Assembly (NCBI RefSeq): GCF_030463565.1
Contig: NC_134648.1
Coordinates: forward strand, 13,371,806 to 13,435,805
DNA: 64,000 nucleotides
Direction: 5' to 3'
Origin: Pelecanus crispus
Lineage: Eukaryota; Chordata; Aves; Pelecaniformes; Pelecanidae
Of this stretch, positions 23,556 to 36,370 are shown in pieces. Under the pieces are notes generated by a model. The model was not told the DNA's origin. It was given only the letters and a program-made list of their open reading frames with translations, and ran no database searches. Numbering within the stretch: the first letter of the stretch is position 1; each line of letters begins with the position of its first letter. Both the position numbers and the translations under genes were made by a program.

Positions 23556-26500
23556 TTCACAAGAGGCAATTCCTGGCCACTGTAAAGACTCGAGGGGTTC
23601 CTGGAGTGGTCACCAGTTTGGGCAAGGTTGTAGTTTGAATATTGCTATGGGTTTTGTGCTGAAACTTCCTGCTGAATAGGACAGCAGCTGAACCTGCTGG
23701 TCTGCTCTGGCATTGGTGATAGACCTGCTCTGAGCAGGAGGTTGGGCTGAGTAATATCCAGGGGTCCCTGCTGACCCATGTTTTGTGGTGCTTTGTGGTG
23801 GTTCATGGAGGTGACGCTGAGGTTCAGTAACATGCAAAGCCAAGCAAGCAGGCAAGGTGTGGAAAACAGACTGAATAATGACAATAGCATTAGGCTACAA
23901 AGGGGTGTTGAGGGATGGCAGTTGGGTTCACATGCCTGTACATATGCTGGGGTTTGTCTACTCCTACTGCATTAAGATAAAAGTGAGAAGATGTAATTCT
24001 CCATCTCAAGACATATCCAGTCTGCTTGAAATGTTTATAGCAGTTAAAGTTTCTCTGTTCAGAACAGGCCAAAAAGATTGGCGTGCTTTGGATGAGTGTG
24101 TCTCAGCTCATTCATGTGTCTATTTCAAAAAATGCCTGCATCTTAAATTACCTTCTGCAGGCTGCTACGAAGACTGAAGTGTCAGGGAAGGACCCTTATG
24201 TATTTGTAAAATGATACAATGCGCTGATGTTGTATTTGTCATCTGATTTTGAAAAAATTAGCATGAACAGAGGAGAAAATGTTTCCTATTTTGAATCTGC
24301 CCAATTAATCTATCTGTGAACAGTTTATTAATCCAGTTGGCTTGCTGTAAATCTGGGAGGGATTCTTTGGACAAAACACCTAGTGTATATTGTACAGTTT
24401 TAGCTAAGAACAAGCAATCTTTTGAAAAAAATGTTCACTGGCTAAATTCAACAAAATCTTAAGTGCCTGTTGGGGGTGGTGTTAAGAGAAGTCTGAAAAC
24501 AATGCTATTTGGTATTCAGAGAAAAATTTTGTTGGGGTGAAGAGAAATTATTTGGGGTTGATATTGAACTGCAAATAAAGGGGGGCAAAATCAATTCTCT
24601 CCCATATCTTATATTGATAAGTAGGGGATGGTCATGCTCAGCAGCTCACTGCACAGAGAAGAGAAACTACAAAAATTACTCAGGACTCCCTTGTTCTCTC
24701 TGATGCATTTGCAGGGGGACTTGGTGGTTCAGCAAATGAAGTCTGAAAAGCTTGGTCATCACCCCCATTTTCTTCCCTCTGGGGCCTTCAGGTGGATATA
24801 ATGCTGCGCTCCCAACCGTTGTCCTGCGCCCCACTAATGACATCCTGGGCCAGGGCTCCCCATCCTGGGGGAGGCAAGAGCTCTCCTGCGTGGGAAGCAG
24901 CACCGTATTTCCAGCTTTCCAGCCTGCCAGAGAGAAGAGCGCGCTGGTGGTAGCAGCCAGCGTGTCCCCAGCAGCCATGCTGGCTGCAACCCGCTGCTTT
25001 GGCAGGGGAGGAGGCCGCAGCCCAGCCAAGCCCAATGGAATGGAGGCATCCAGCCCACAAGGGGGAAGAGCAATGCTGTGCTGGGGTGGCAGGAAGGTCC
25101 ACTGCAAGGAAGAGTTGTCCGACCAAGATGGCCTCCCGCAAGAAATCTAGGGCACATTTAAAGTCGACTTGGTTCAGCATCTGCCAAAGGCAGACCCAGG
25201 AGCCTCGTTCTGTCCCCTGGGGCCTTGTTGAGACAGTCGAACGGATATTCAGGGGTATGCTGGAGCAGAGCTAAGCCCAACAGCACACAGCTGTTATACC
25301 ATCGTAGAAAGTCTAACTTACGAAGAGGAATTTTTCCTTGTTGATTTGTATGATTTTCTTTGGAGAGGGATGGTCCTTTGGGCTCTCTGCTTTTTCACTC
25401 ATCTGTTAAAAAGCCCCATTTTGGGACATCCCAATTCTTCCAGCCAAGAAGAGCTGGATTCTGCTCCTGGCTTGCTGAGAAGTGGTTGCTCAAGAGCAAA
25501 ATGAAGCATTCCTGTCAGGAATTGGATGCACAACATCCAATGCACTCCTGGGGTCAGAGAAATAGGTCTTAGGCTCGAAGAGAAATCCTCCGCATGGCAG
25601 TACATTACGTCAGTACAGAAATGGACCATCCAATTTTGCATTCCGGTATGAAACACAGCAGCCAGGTGATATGTCCAGCAATATGCAAGTTTAATAAACT
25701 TCCTGTTTGACTTGTGGACAGAATAAATAGTTCCATGATGTCTGCTTAACAAAGCCAAATCGCACACCTCTCTATATAACCGCTCCAGTTAAGGGACTGT
25801 CAACATTTCCCATCTGGATGGATGATTTAGCTGCTTTGCTTCACATCAGGGCTAACTTGGCATTTGACTTACCCAGTACAACTACAAGATTTCTGTTTTT
25901 ACTGACTACAGTTTGCATCCACTGGCTATGTCATTCTTGGGCTCGAAAAAGGAGTTTTAAGCAGCATTAGTGTAGAAGGAAAATTAATATTTAAACACAT
26001 AATTTTGCAAATCCCTGGAGAATGGGAAGAAACTTAGAAGCAGGCGCACACAGGGTCTGGAGGTGGCAAGCATTCCCCCCCTTCTTGCTTGCAGTTTTCA
26101 AAAAGGTCCATGGGATTGAACTATTTATTACTCATTAGTGTCTGCCCCCCCAGCTTTCTGTTCCATACCGGATGCACAGTGTTTGTATAGAAAGCAAACT
26201 TATTGCACTGTGTAATAAGATTTGAATGCAAACATTTAATTAACGTTATCTGTTAAGAAGCATTGTTTAAACAAACATTAACCTTTCTGTGCCAAAGCTG
26301 AATGAAACTTTGAAACTGAAAGTTAGGTTTTTTGTGCCTCTGACCAGTGCCATGGATTGATGTGCTGTGGATACAACCGCTTTCTCAGATTTCATGTATG
26401 GAAGTCTATGATGGAGTAGTAACTTCATTAATTTGTCCCATACTGATTCAGTTGAATACTAATATTTTGACCTTATTCCCTAGGAAATATTCTTCCTGCT

Positions 26501-29500
26501 GCACAAACTTGGAAAGCGTGGCCATCCCTGCGGTGTGAGCCACATTTATGACAAGCTTTCAGAAAGATAATATTTCACACGTAAATACATGACTGTTGGT
26601 TCTTAACACTTTCCGTATTATCATGAAGAGGTATGGGTCCTTATTGTCCTGTAGTTTCTGATGGTTCCTTTCTCTCCCTTTTTTTAGTACCCTGAGATTT
26701 ATATTTCTGTGCACCCCGTAACCCAGGAGGGACAAGGATGTGAGTCCTGTGCGCAGCTGACCTCACCTGGGCTGACAGAGAGTTTTGAACCTTGAGCCCC
26801 AACACAGAGGATGAGGATGCATATCTACAAAGGCATTCAAGCAACCAACTCCTTTAATGCTTTTGTGTGTCTAAAGCCCTGTAGTGGATCCACCAGCCTC
26901 CATTAAGTAGGTATGTGAAGAAGCTGGATATTGGTTACATATTGACCGACCCCTATAGTCTAACTCAGTAATCACAGAGGTGGAATCTGCCTGGTTATCT
27001 CAAGGAGGAAGAGGAAACTGGGCTAGGAATTATGTTTTGTGAAAATACAATACAAATTCCTAACCCAGTTTTCAGTCAGGAGAGCATGTTACTGTTGAAC
27101 AATTGATACCACTTCATGGAAGCTTATTTTCTGTGCCTTAAGGGGAATTCAATTAAATGAAATTCTATTTTAAAACACTGCTCTTTCCTGTCACTGATGA
27201 AGCAATAACAATTACAGAACATGGGATTTTCTGGGAGTGTTGGTTGTGTTCTCATTGATATTAATTTTGCTGCCTCTATTTGAATCTTATCTATAATATT
27301 CCTTGAGGCAACCCACTAGAGACCTAACTGATTTCACTGGTGACTCCAGTCTGGTGTGTACTTGCTGCCCGCTAAGACAAGAAGAAAGGCATGTCGCACA
27401 GCTGCAGGAGTTAGTGCTAGAGGTGCTATGGCCCTGATGAATAGGACTGTATATGACAGTAGCCGAGGTTTGTGGCGTGCTGTACCCATGGGCTGTTGCT
27501 GATATCCAGACAAGCTCGTTTCTCTACATAGAGAACAGCTTCTGTCACTAACCAGCCCAGAAACCAAAATGTTCACAAGTGGTGCAAGTCCATTGTCTAG
27601 TCCTTGCCTTTCCACGCTCATTACAGCTCAGCAAATGCAGAGATTTGAATCTAACATGACAAGAAGTGTCAGAATCAGGGATTAATTCTCTGTGAAATAA
27701 TTTCCTTGGTGGGATGCTGCCAGGAAGCTTGACTCTGCATTCCTTGGACACCCCAGATTCCCACAAACTGTGAGGAGAGGACTGTGTGGGCAAGGAATGC
27801 GACATGAGCTTGTAATCTTTTCAGCTAGATAGAGATATCTTAGCACATAAGTGGGATGCTCTCAAGAGCCTGCTGTGCCAAAAAGGCGACCCTTCTAGGA
27901 CTGGGACCATTTATAGAATGCTGATTTTTAGTGCAGAGCACGTTTTTATAACTGACTTCTATAAATGTTAAATACCAGACCAATTAAGCATGACAGTGCT
28001 GACAGAGTCTTAATTAAATCAGTGTGAACAATATCAGTCTTGCATAACTCTGTTTCCATCAAAAGCATCAGAAATTATGATTTTTTTTTCTTTGTCCCTT
28101 GTAAGAGATGAAGTTCTGACAGCTTGTTCCCGTTTCCAGTACTGCTGGTTCATTAATTTGTGTCCATAATTCTGAGCTTTCTACTCCATTCCCATCTCTC
28201 TTTGGTTCTCTGGTTTGCTTCCTTAGCATTGACATTTTGGCTCAGTCCCTACAGTGCTATATACGGGCTACAGGGAGTTCAGGTGTGCCTTTCCTGTAAC
28301 CCTTCTGTTCCTCCATTTAATGGCAGAGGGTACAAACCTGCAATCCTTCAACAAGGATGGATCTTGCAAAACGTTAACTACCAAGAGTGCTTTTTTTTTT
28401 TTTTTGGAGACTGAGTCCCTGGGCAAAACTGTCATTTAAGCACAGTGGAAATTCAGCATGCAAGTAGATTGCCGAGCCAGGGCTGCTCCGGGATGTTGGC
28501 AATCCATGTGACTTCTGTGAAACGGGTGCTTGATTAATTACTGGGTAAGTAAGAGTTAAAGATAATGTAATGTCTGATCTTGCTGTCAGTCTCCTACCTG
28601 TCTGCCCATGCACAAGGGGGACCGCTTGCATGCCAGCCTTTGAGTCATGCGGCAAGACAAGGGCAGCCACACGTGCGAAAGAGCACAAGCCAGGGCAAAG
28701 TCCTCTGGTTTCTGCACAGATGAGGGGCAAAAATCCTGGCAGGCCCCCTGGTAGCAGCTCACTTCTTTCTCTGGTTTTGATACCTGCAATTTTGATACCC
28801 AAAACAAAGCAGCTGTTACCTGAAGTGAGGGCAGGAAACGCTCATGTGATTTTTGCCACTTTAGCCTGCTGGGCTCCTCCCGAGGGGACCACAACACTGA
28901 ATGCTGGTTGTCCCCTCCTGTCGCCAGATGAGAGAGGAGCACCCGCTTTGTCAGCCAGGAGCAGACAGCAGGAATCTGGCTTCATCTGGCCTGATGCCAC
29001 CTGTGGGTCCCCCCAAGAAAAGGAAATTCCCAGCTGCTCCCAAAGACAGCTTGAAGTCCTCTCTTTTTCTGGAAACGGTGCAAGGGGAACTTAACCTGGA
29101 CGTGATAGCTGGGATCTGGCCTGAAGTCTCCTCTTCAACTCAAGAAATAGTTTGCCTGTCTCTCTCTAAACATTTTTGGCTGTCTCTGCTTAAAAGCTTT
29201 ATATAATTTCAGAAAACTACTTGCATGTCCAGCACTGCAAAACAGATAAACGGGGAGAGGAGCTGAGTGTGTGTAACAAGCTGGAATACAACCAAAAAGT
29301 ACTGACAGCCTGTGATCAACTTGGTAGCACACGGGGACCACCGGGGTGGTCGCAAGGCTTGACTTGAGTTCTGTTCTCTCTCTCTTCTGCTTTCGTATCC
29401 CATTTACATCCTTGATCTCCGAGTTAATCATTCTGTGATGACTCTAGGCTTGATCAAACCTTCAGCTCTTGTGAGTAAATGTTGTTAGCACCTTCAGGGA

Positions 29501-32500
29501 ACATGTGGATCAAGTTCTCAGGGTCTTGAAAGTGCCACTACATCCTGAAATCCCATTTCTTAGACTGCAGTTCATCTTCTCTGTTCTCGATTTGTGTTCA
29601 GAATCAGACCACAAGATGTAGAATGCAAATAAAGAGGTTTTGTGGAAGACTACTAGAAGATTGTAATCTTCTGGTCTTATCTCTCATTCCAGATGTATCC
29701 TGAAATGACTCGTTCATTCTTCTCTTTTTATTTCACAATGTAAGCATTTCACAGAGGAGGTGACATCTTTCAGTGCTTTAGCATTTCATCTCCCTCTGTC
29801 TTCACATTTTTTTCCACTTTCTCATCTGCATGTTACCAACTTAATTAAACTGCACAATGACTTTAAAAATACAAACTCTTAACAAAGACTAACGAGGATG
29901 TTTCTTGGCCATTGGTCATTGTTTTGCCTTGGGCCCATAGCTTCGCTTGCCGCTCTCCACTGGGCACTGAACCCATACTTGTGTTTAAAGATAACTGCTC
30001 TGAGCATGATTATATCACAGTTTCTGTGTAGGCTTTCAGGAGGGTTTAATGTTGTATAATCTGCCCATTATAACCACATTTCCAGACAACAGCAGGCTGC
30101 AGAATACAGTGCAATAAAGTGTTAGCAAATCTTGTTGCTGTTCATTCCCTGTCATTATATTTAGGTTCTGATGAGCTGGTTTAAGAGCACACAGGGGGAA
30201 AAAAAAGCCATGCGCTCAAAGCAATGGCTGCAAATGTATCCAGTTTTCTTAGTCCACAAGCAAAGATGACGTGGCTTCTAGCCATGATATGTACATGATA
30301 TTTTTCCATCTGAATCTGTCAGCCAAAGCAGCATAAGCTTAAGTAAGACCTTTTTTATCTAATCATGCAGGCTGACTAATCATGTTGATTTGACTGGACC
30401 AGCTTTCAGTAAAGGCATTGGAGAATAACTGCAGCAGCTATCATCTTTCTCTGTGGGATTTCAGGTAAATTTCTGCAGCTCAGTGTGTCTTGCAAGTATG
30501 AGCAAGTGGAGTCTGTTGAGAGCAGAGGAAGTTTCTCATTCTTATTGTCATCTTATGACCTGTTTTCCACAAGCAATACCACAATGCTAATTACTTTTGT
30601 AGCAGAGCAATTTGTCATGATTTACTTATTTCTTCTATAAGCATAGTTAGTAGCTGAAGGAGTCAAATCCCATTCAAGATTGCGTATCAGTGACTTTGCC
30701 TCAGTCTCCTATCTTGTTATAGATATAGCTGATGTTTAAAGAGTTGGGAAGTCACGTTCCTTGAAAAAACTGTTCCTTTGAATTCCTGTAAACAAATATC
30801 TTTAATTTCTGAGTGCCACACGTCAGCAAAATCCTGAAACCATGCTGAAGATATATTATTGCCACATAGGTGCATGGGTCAGAACCATCTTTTGCAAGAC
30901 TAGAAAGGATCTGATCTTGTCTCTAGTTGTACTCCTGATTCCTAGAAATACTCTTGCTAAAAGATAAGCAAAATGATGTAATCACGGATGTCCACTGGGT
31001 ATTCTGGATTGAATGAAATCCTCCTTGTGTACCATGGGAATGGTCATAGATAAAAATTCCAGATGGGCTAATCATAACACAGACATTTTCCGAGGTTTCA
31101 AGCTGGAACATCTGGGAGAAAACTATGGTAAAAAGAAAAGGTGTGTTCATCCTGACGGGGTAAAGCTCTTACCTCGGAGTGCCCAGGGCCCCTTACTGAG
31201 GGGGAATGCCCTCTTCATTTGGCCGGCACTAATTAATGACAGGATTTCACAGCCAGTCCACTCTTGGACTTGAAGGTGAGCTCTTGAAGCTACTTATTGG
31301 GTGGGTCTGCTGGGGAGCCATGTCCCTGGGGAAGGGCATCATGGAAATCCCTGGTGCCTGGGTGAGGCTTTAGAGCAGTGTCCCCTGTTTGTCTTCATTA
31401 ATGTTTAAATCTGTTGTGTGGAGAATAGAGCCGACCTTGAGTTTGCTCTATATGCCATCTACAGGTATTGGGATGAGAGAGACTTCTCCTGCTGAAACTG
31501 TCTTTATGCTTTGCATTTAATGTAAACAGTGTGTTTAGAAGTGTATTGTCTGTGGCAGATCTGACATCACAACCAAATTCTTTAAAATAAAATGTTTAGG
31601 GGGAATCATGTGTCAGCTGCCTAGCACTGAAATGTATGGAATGGAATTAAGCAAACGTTTTCTTAATTAAAAAATGAAAATGGATTCTGAACTTTATCTA
31701 AGGGTCACTTTGGGATGATTTCTAGACAGAAAAAATCTTGGCTTTCTGGCAGGACAGCTGTGAGGGAGTGTTCTATTCATTAGAACACAATTTGTCCAAG
31801 AAAATACGTTCCAAGTCCTAATCAATTTAGATGAAAACTTGCTGGACAGGGTTCAAGCAGGCCAGTTATGGAGCCTTATAAAGCCAAACCCACATGTCTC
31901 AGTGGGCAAGAGGCAAGATAATCTTAGCTTACAATGGAATGTTTAAATTTATACAGCTAAGACACTGACATAGGCACAAGGGTTGGTTCTTTTGTGCTTT
32001 TTTTTAACCAGAAACATGTGAAGAATTAGAATTTTTAAAGAGAGGCAATGTCCCTTTAAGATATAATCACTCATGGTGAATGGACTGTAGCCAGATTCAT
32101 CCTTGCTTTAGCATCTATAGAAAGATTTTTGGAAAAGACCATCTTCCAAAGCACTAGAAACGTAGGTGTGCCTCCAAATGAAGGTCCTTGGCATCACAAG
32201 CTCTTGCAGAGTTTTATAATTCCCAGCTGTATAAGGATTTTTTTAATGAACTGCTTCAGCAGTGGAAATTCAGCAGTTTGGAGTTGTTGTTGCACAGTTA
32301 GCCCTTGGGAAGATGACACCATGCGTGGCATTGTTGAGCTGTTAAATGTACACTCTTTATGATGACACATTGCTACCAAGCACAGAAAACCACAGGATAA
32401 CACCTCCAGCCTTCCTGGTGTTATTGGTAACTATATTAAGGGTTTGCTTTTCTGTCATTCAGTCAGTTTCTCCATTATTGCAGCTAGCGTTTCAGGCTGC

Positions 32501-34877
32501 AAAAGGGTAAATAACTTTCAAACAACGCATTTGCAGATCCACGCTAAAAATTCCCACAGGGATGAGATATAACCTGAGCAATCTTTAACCTGGGGAATAT
32601 TTCATTTCTTAACTTGAAATGGTTTTCTAACTTGCAGAGCGTTAGCCAAGGTTAATCTCCACCACAAACATGAATCAAGCGTGTCTTTCGCAGTAACTGT
32701 TGATGCTTGGTAGAAAGCCACAGCAACAAGTTGATCTCTGAAGTGCCAGCTTACATCCTCCTCTTTGCTAATGGATCCTCTGCTCTCCTGCATCCATCAG
32801 TGGGAAGTAGGCAAGCACACCATTTCTCCCGTCTCATCATTCTCTTCTGGCACTTGAAGGCATCCACTGAATTCGGGGGCGGAATCTAGCTGCAACTGGC
32901 CCTGTCTACACCACAGGGCAGTCCCTCAGTCCCTAACTTGTTACTCACAAGCCCTCTCCCATCCAGGGACCAAGACCTGAGTCAGGAGCTGTCTTTTCTC
33001 ATCATGACTCCTTTAATTTCAAGGGGCAGTGAAACGCCCCCTCTGCTGGTCCTCTTCTCTCAGACAGCACCGTCCACACCACCACACATGCACCTGCGTC
33101 CACCCTCTTTACTCGAAGGGGGATTTACCCACATGACCAGGGCTGGATGTGAAAGCAAAGAAGCGTACAGTATTGTTAAGCAACTTGTGGTTAAAGTCAC
33201 AAACTCCGGAGACTCCTTGACTACTGTAAACGCCAGCAGTTTGTTGTCCCACAGCCTCTTTCTTCCTTCATGCCCCGCTCCGCCAAGTTGGCCACCTGAG
33301 ACTCTGCTCATTGCTCTTGTTTTCCCTGGCTCTTCTCACTTGTTTACTTAAAAATCTCTTTCCCTACCCTGCCCTTCATTTGAATTTCTTGCAGGAGGGT
33401 CTTATAAGGACACCTACTTTAATCAGAATTTCCTGTGAGTTAATAGGCAGCTTTTGGGGGGTTTTGCATGTTTTGAAATAAAAAGGTAATAATTTCTTAA
33501 ATACCCCTTTCCCAAAATCTCCTTGAAAACAAACCCTTTTCTTACAGAAAATAATGATTTTAAAGCTCCAGTTTAAAAGACAAACTCTGTACAGAGGAGG
33601 AGGGGTACTTTGATGCAGCAGGACAGCCTGTCACCCAAGGGAAAACAGCCGACATGCTGCTGAAGCTGGCTGCATATTTTCATTTTCAAAAAGCACTCGA
33701 GACTAAAACCACCTGTGAGGGAGTCTAGCCTCTCTGGCTGATTTAGTAGGGCCTAGTGCAGAGTGTCCTGTCAAAAGGCACACTTATTTTCACAAGGCAA
33801 ATGAATCAGTTTTATGTGGCAGCGCTACAGCTCGTTGGGATGAACTCGTTAAAACTTTGTAAAACAAACTGCAAGGAAGAGGTGCAATATTTTATTATTC
33901 AAACCCAGAGAATAGACAGGCGTCCTATGGAAAAGTGAGTCATATTCTCTGTGGTACATTCTGTTCATTCTGTTATAATAAACATGAGTGTTTGCTTGAT
34001 GAGCCCATTAGCATCCAGCTATAAACTTGATTAGGAGGACAAGTTCCTCGGCCCACTGCTGGGTTAGCGTGTGCGCTGCCGTTTGGTCGCTCCCTTGTAT
34101 AACAGCACCAGTCATGTCAGACTGCCATTCCAAAAGGAAATAACAGCGCTTTCCTCATTTCTTTCAAATCCATCCCAAATTTCTTTTAAAGACATCAAAG
34201 CAATGACTCTAATACTTTCCATGCTTTCCAAACGACTCATCTTTTAAAGAAACTGCTGGGAAATAAGGCACCGCCAAGGTTCCTTAATTTCAGGGTTTGA
34301 GACTTTTAAGAATCTCATGGAAAGAAGCCAAAACAAGAAGCCACAAACCCACCTTCTCATAAAACCGTTTTTCATATTTTATATATTAGTATTAATTTCT
34401 GTGCTACTGGTTTGAGTTGGTTTTACAAGCTACATGCCAGAAGATAAAACCATCTAGCTTCACGATTGCAGAAGGTAAATTAGCTGATCAAATGTATTTA
34501 TTGCTACCATTGTTGGAACACGATGGCCAAGGGAACGACTTTTAAACACGATGATGGTTGGCTGCATCTAGAACTAGTAGTGAAATAAGGGATTGTTTGC
34601 TGGAGACAAAGGGACTTCTGGGAAAGAAGTTGCTATGCAGCGTAAATAGCATTTTGGAAATCTGACTCTTGCCCAGTTGTAAGAATGGGCAAGGTCTTCA
34701 AAACTTTAAATGCTTGCTGCTTTTCCAATGACTGTAGATGGGGTGGGAGGGATTGCTGCTGACTTCAGCGGGAAGAGAGTTGGAGATTAGCCATGGGTTA
34801 GAAACTCATTGGGTTATAGCTTGAAGTGTTTCATCTATTTCCATAGAATCACTTGCTTATTATAATTATTTGTCTAG
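23556..34877. other. Intergenic DNA, no gene recognised
   Basis: A long stretch with no recognisable coding exon. A GC-richer patch at about 24750-25170 carries overlapping open frames on both strands (up to 143 codons), and another at 28570-29094 carries a 174-codon frame. Neither shows a domain or convincing splice context. A T15 run lies at 28391-28405. No tRNA or rRNA was recognised. Confidence 0.5.
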
Positions 34878-34966
34878 CTCAGCGCTCCAGGAAGTGATGT
34901 TACTATCCTGCAATATCTGAAAGGAAGGGCTGAGGACGATGAGTATCCACTGTCTGGCTCTGACAG
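34878..34966 (+). other. Candidate internal exon (unassigned)
   Basis: An 89-bp segment is bounded on the left by TTTGTCTAG and on the right by GACAG/GTAGGC, which are acceceptable splice signals in the plus direction. Only one of three frames is open through it, reading with an acidic stretch GRAEDDEYPLSGSD. The other two frames are closed. I do not recognise the peptide. It may be a real exon of an unannotated gene, a lncRNA exon, or chance; its position more than 11 kb beyond the SWAP70 3' end and its opposite strand exclude it from SWAP70. Confidence 0.25.
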
Positions 34967-36334
34967 GTAGGCATTCCTAGCTTCTGGGGTGCATGACAGT
35001 ATCCTTAAGATGGCTCATTTTGCTGACTTTTTTCTTCCACCTTCTATCCACATGTCAGAGGGGCAGTGGCATGCAGTTGCAGACTCTCGCTAGCGCAAGA
35101 TGGAGCACGCACTGAAAAGCTGTGAAGTAACAGCATGAGACTGCAGGTAAAATGGCTACTTCACTCCTTAAACTGAACCTACCCTGGGGCACTCAAGTAG
35201 GAAATAAGGAGCCTTCCATCTTTTTAGTATGGTAAATATCTGGAGATAGTTTTTGGGGTGCTTTCTGTCCCTGATAATTTTTTAAAATAAATTCCTCTTC
35301 AAGGTATCTGGTTACTAAAGTCCATTCCTCCTTTTTAAGTCTGGTATTGCAGGTATTTTTAGCTGTCAAGGAAACCCCTGTATTGTCCCTCCTCAAAGTC
35401 TCCTCGTGCCATTCTTTGTCGGAGAAATGCTTCAGAGCCATGTCAGATGCTTTTGGCATGCAGCTGCATGGACAAGCCAGCCCCAGGAGCCAGTCCAGCT
35501 CCAGGTTCCCACCCAGCAAGACGTCTCCCATCACACAGCGAAGCAGCAGCCGAATGCTCTCCTCACCCACTGCAGCGCCTCAGCTTACCTCTGTGAGTTA
35601 TGGGTCGCAGGAGGCCATCTCTTAACTATAAATGGGATGTTTAATGAACCTGGAGGGTTTTTAAATCTTGAGATGTTCACAGCTATTCACAAAAAATAAA
35701 ATACGCAGTCCAGCGTGACTGCTACACACTGGGAAAAAAATACACAGCATTGAAGTGTTGTACTTGAGCAGGGCCAGGATCTCTTAGTGGGTTCTCTGGC
35801 AGGAACTGAATGGTTGGCATCATATTTTTCTAGGTAAAATGCAAGAAGTTTATCTAGTAATAGAGCCTGTTGAATCCAGAGTAGCCTGAAGTCTTGTAAC
35901 ACCCCCTGCACACACATGCCTGTGTCACAGGTAGAAACACCATGTTTAAGAAATGGAGAAGGACTTGATTTCTGCTATTTATCCCTTACTCTTCGCTACC
36001 ATTAACTGTCGTCTTCCCACCGTGGAAGGGTGACGTGGTTGAAGTGATTTTTTTTTTTTTTTTTTAATATCTGCTCTCCCTGGAGAAAGGGATACTATAT
36101 GTGTGTGGGTGCTTAGACCAAAGCAGGGATGCTGGGAGCTGCAGGTCCCAGTCTTTGCTGTGCTGGCTCCTGGTGAGACATGGATACGTAAAGCTGTTTG
36201 GTATGTGCTGCTGCAAGAAATAAATGTGCAAGCATGACGTGATATCTGTGGGTGCAGGAGCATCTTTTTGGGAACTCTGAATTTTGGTTTGCTGACAATA
36301 TTGCTCTAGTGAAGAAGCTTTTAGTTGCTTCCCA
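34967..36334. other. Intergenic DNA, no gene recognised
   Basis: A Ser/Pro-rich 92-codon open frame occurs at 35347-35625 but without domain or splice support. A T18 run lies at 36048-36065. Nothing else can be supported. Confidence 0.5.
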
Positions 36335-36370
36335 CCTCAGTTTGTTTATTTGTAAAATAGGAACATGAAA
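36335..36370 (+). mobile_element. MIR-like ancient SINE fragment
   Basis: The sequence CCTCAGTTTGTTTATTTGTA followed by AAATAGGAA parallels the best conserved MIR stretch (CCTCAGTTTCCTCATCTGTA...). It is short and diverged, so the call rests on this single block. Confidence 0.45.

Noticed and set aside
24752..25180. Cluster of four overlapping open frames (107 to 143 codons)
   Set aside because: The frames lie on both strands over the same DNA, share no domain, and have no flanking splice or promoter support; GC-richer composition explains them.
28570..29094. 174-codon plus-strand open frame
   Set aside because: No domain, no splice context, and antisense frames of similar length over the same stretch. 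Treated as chance.
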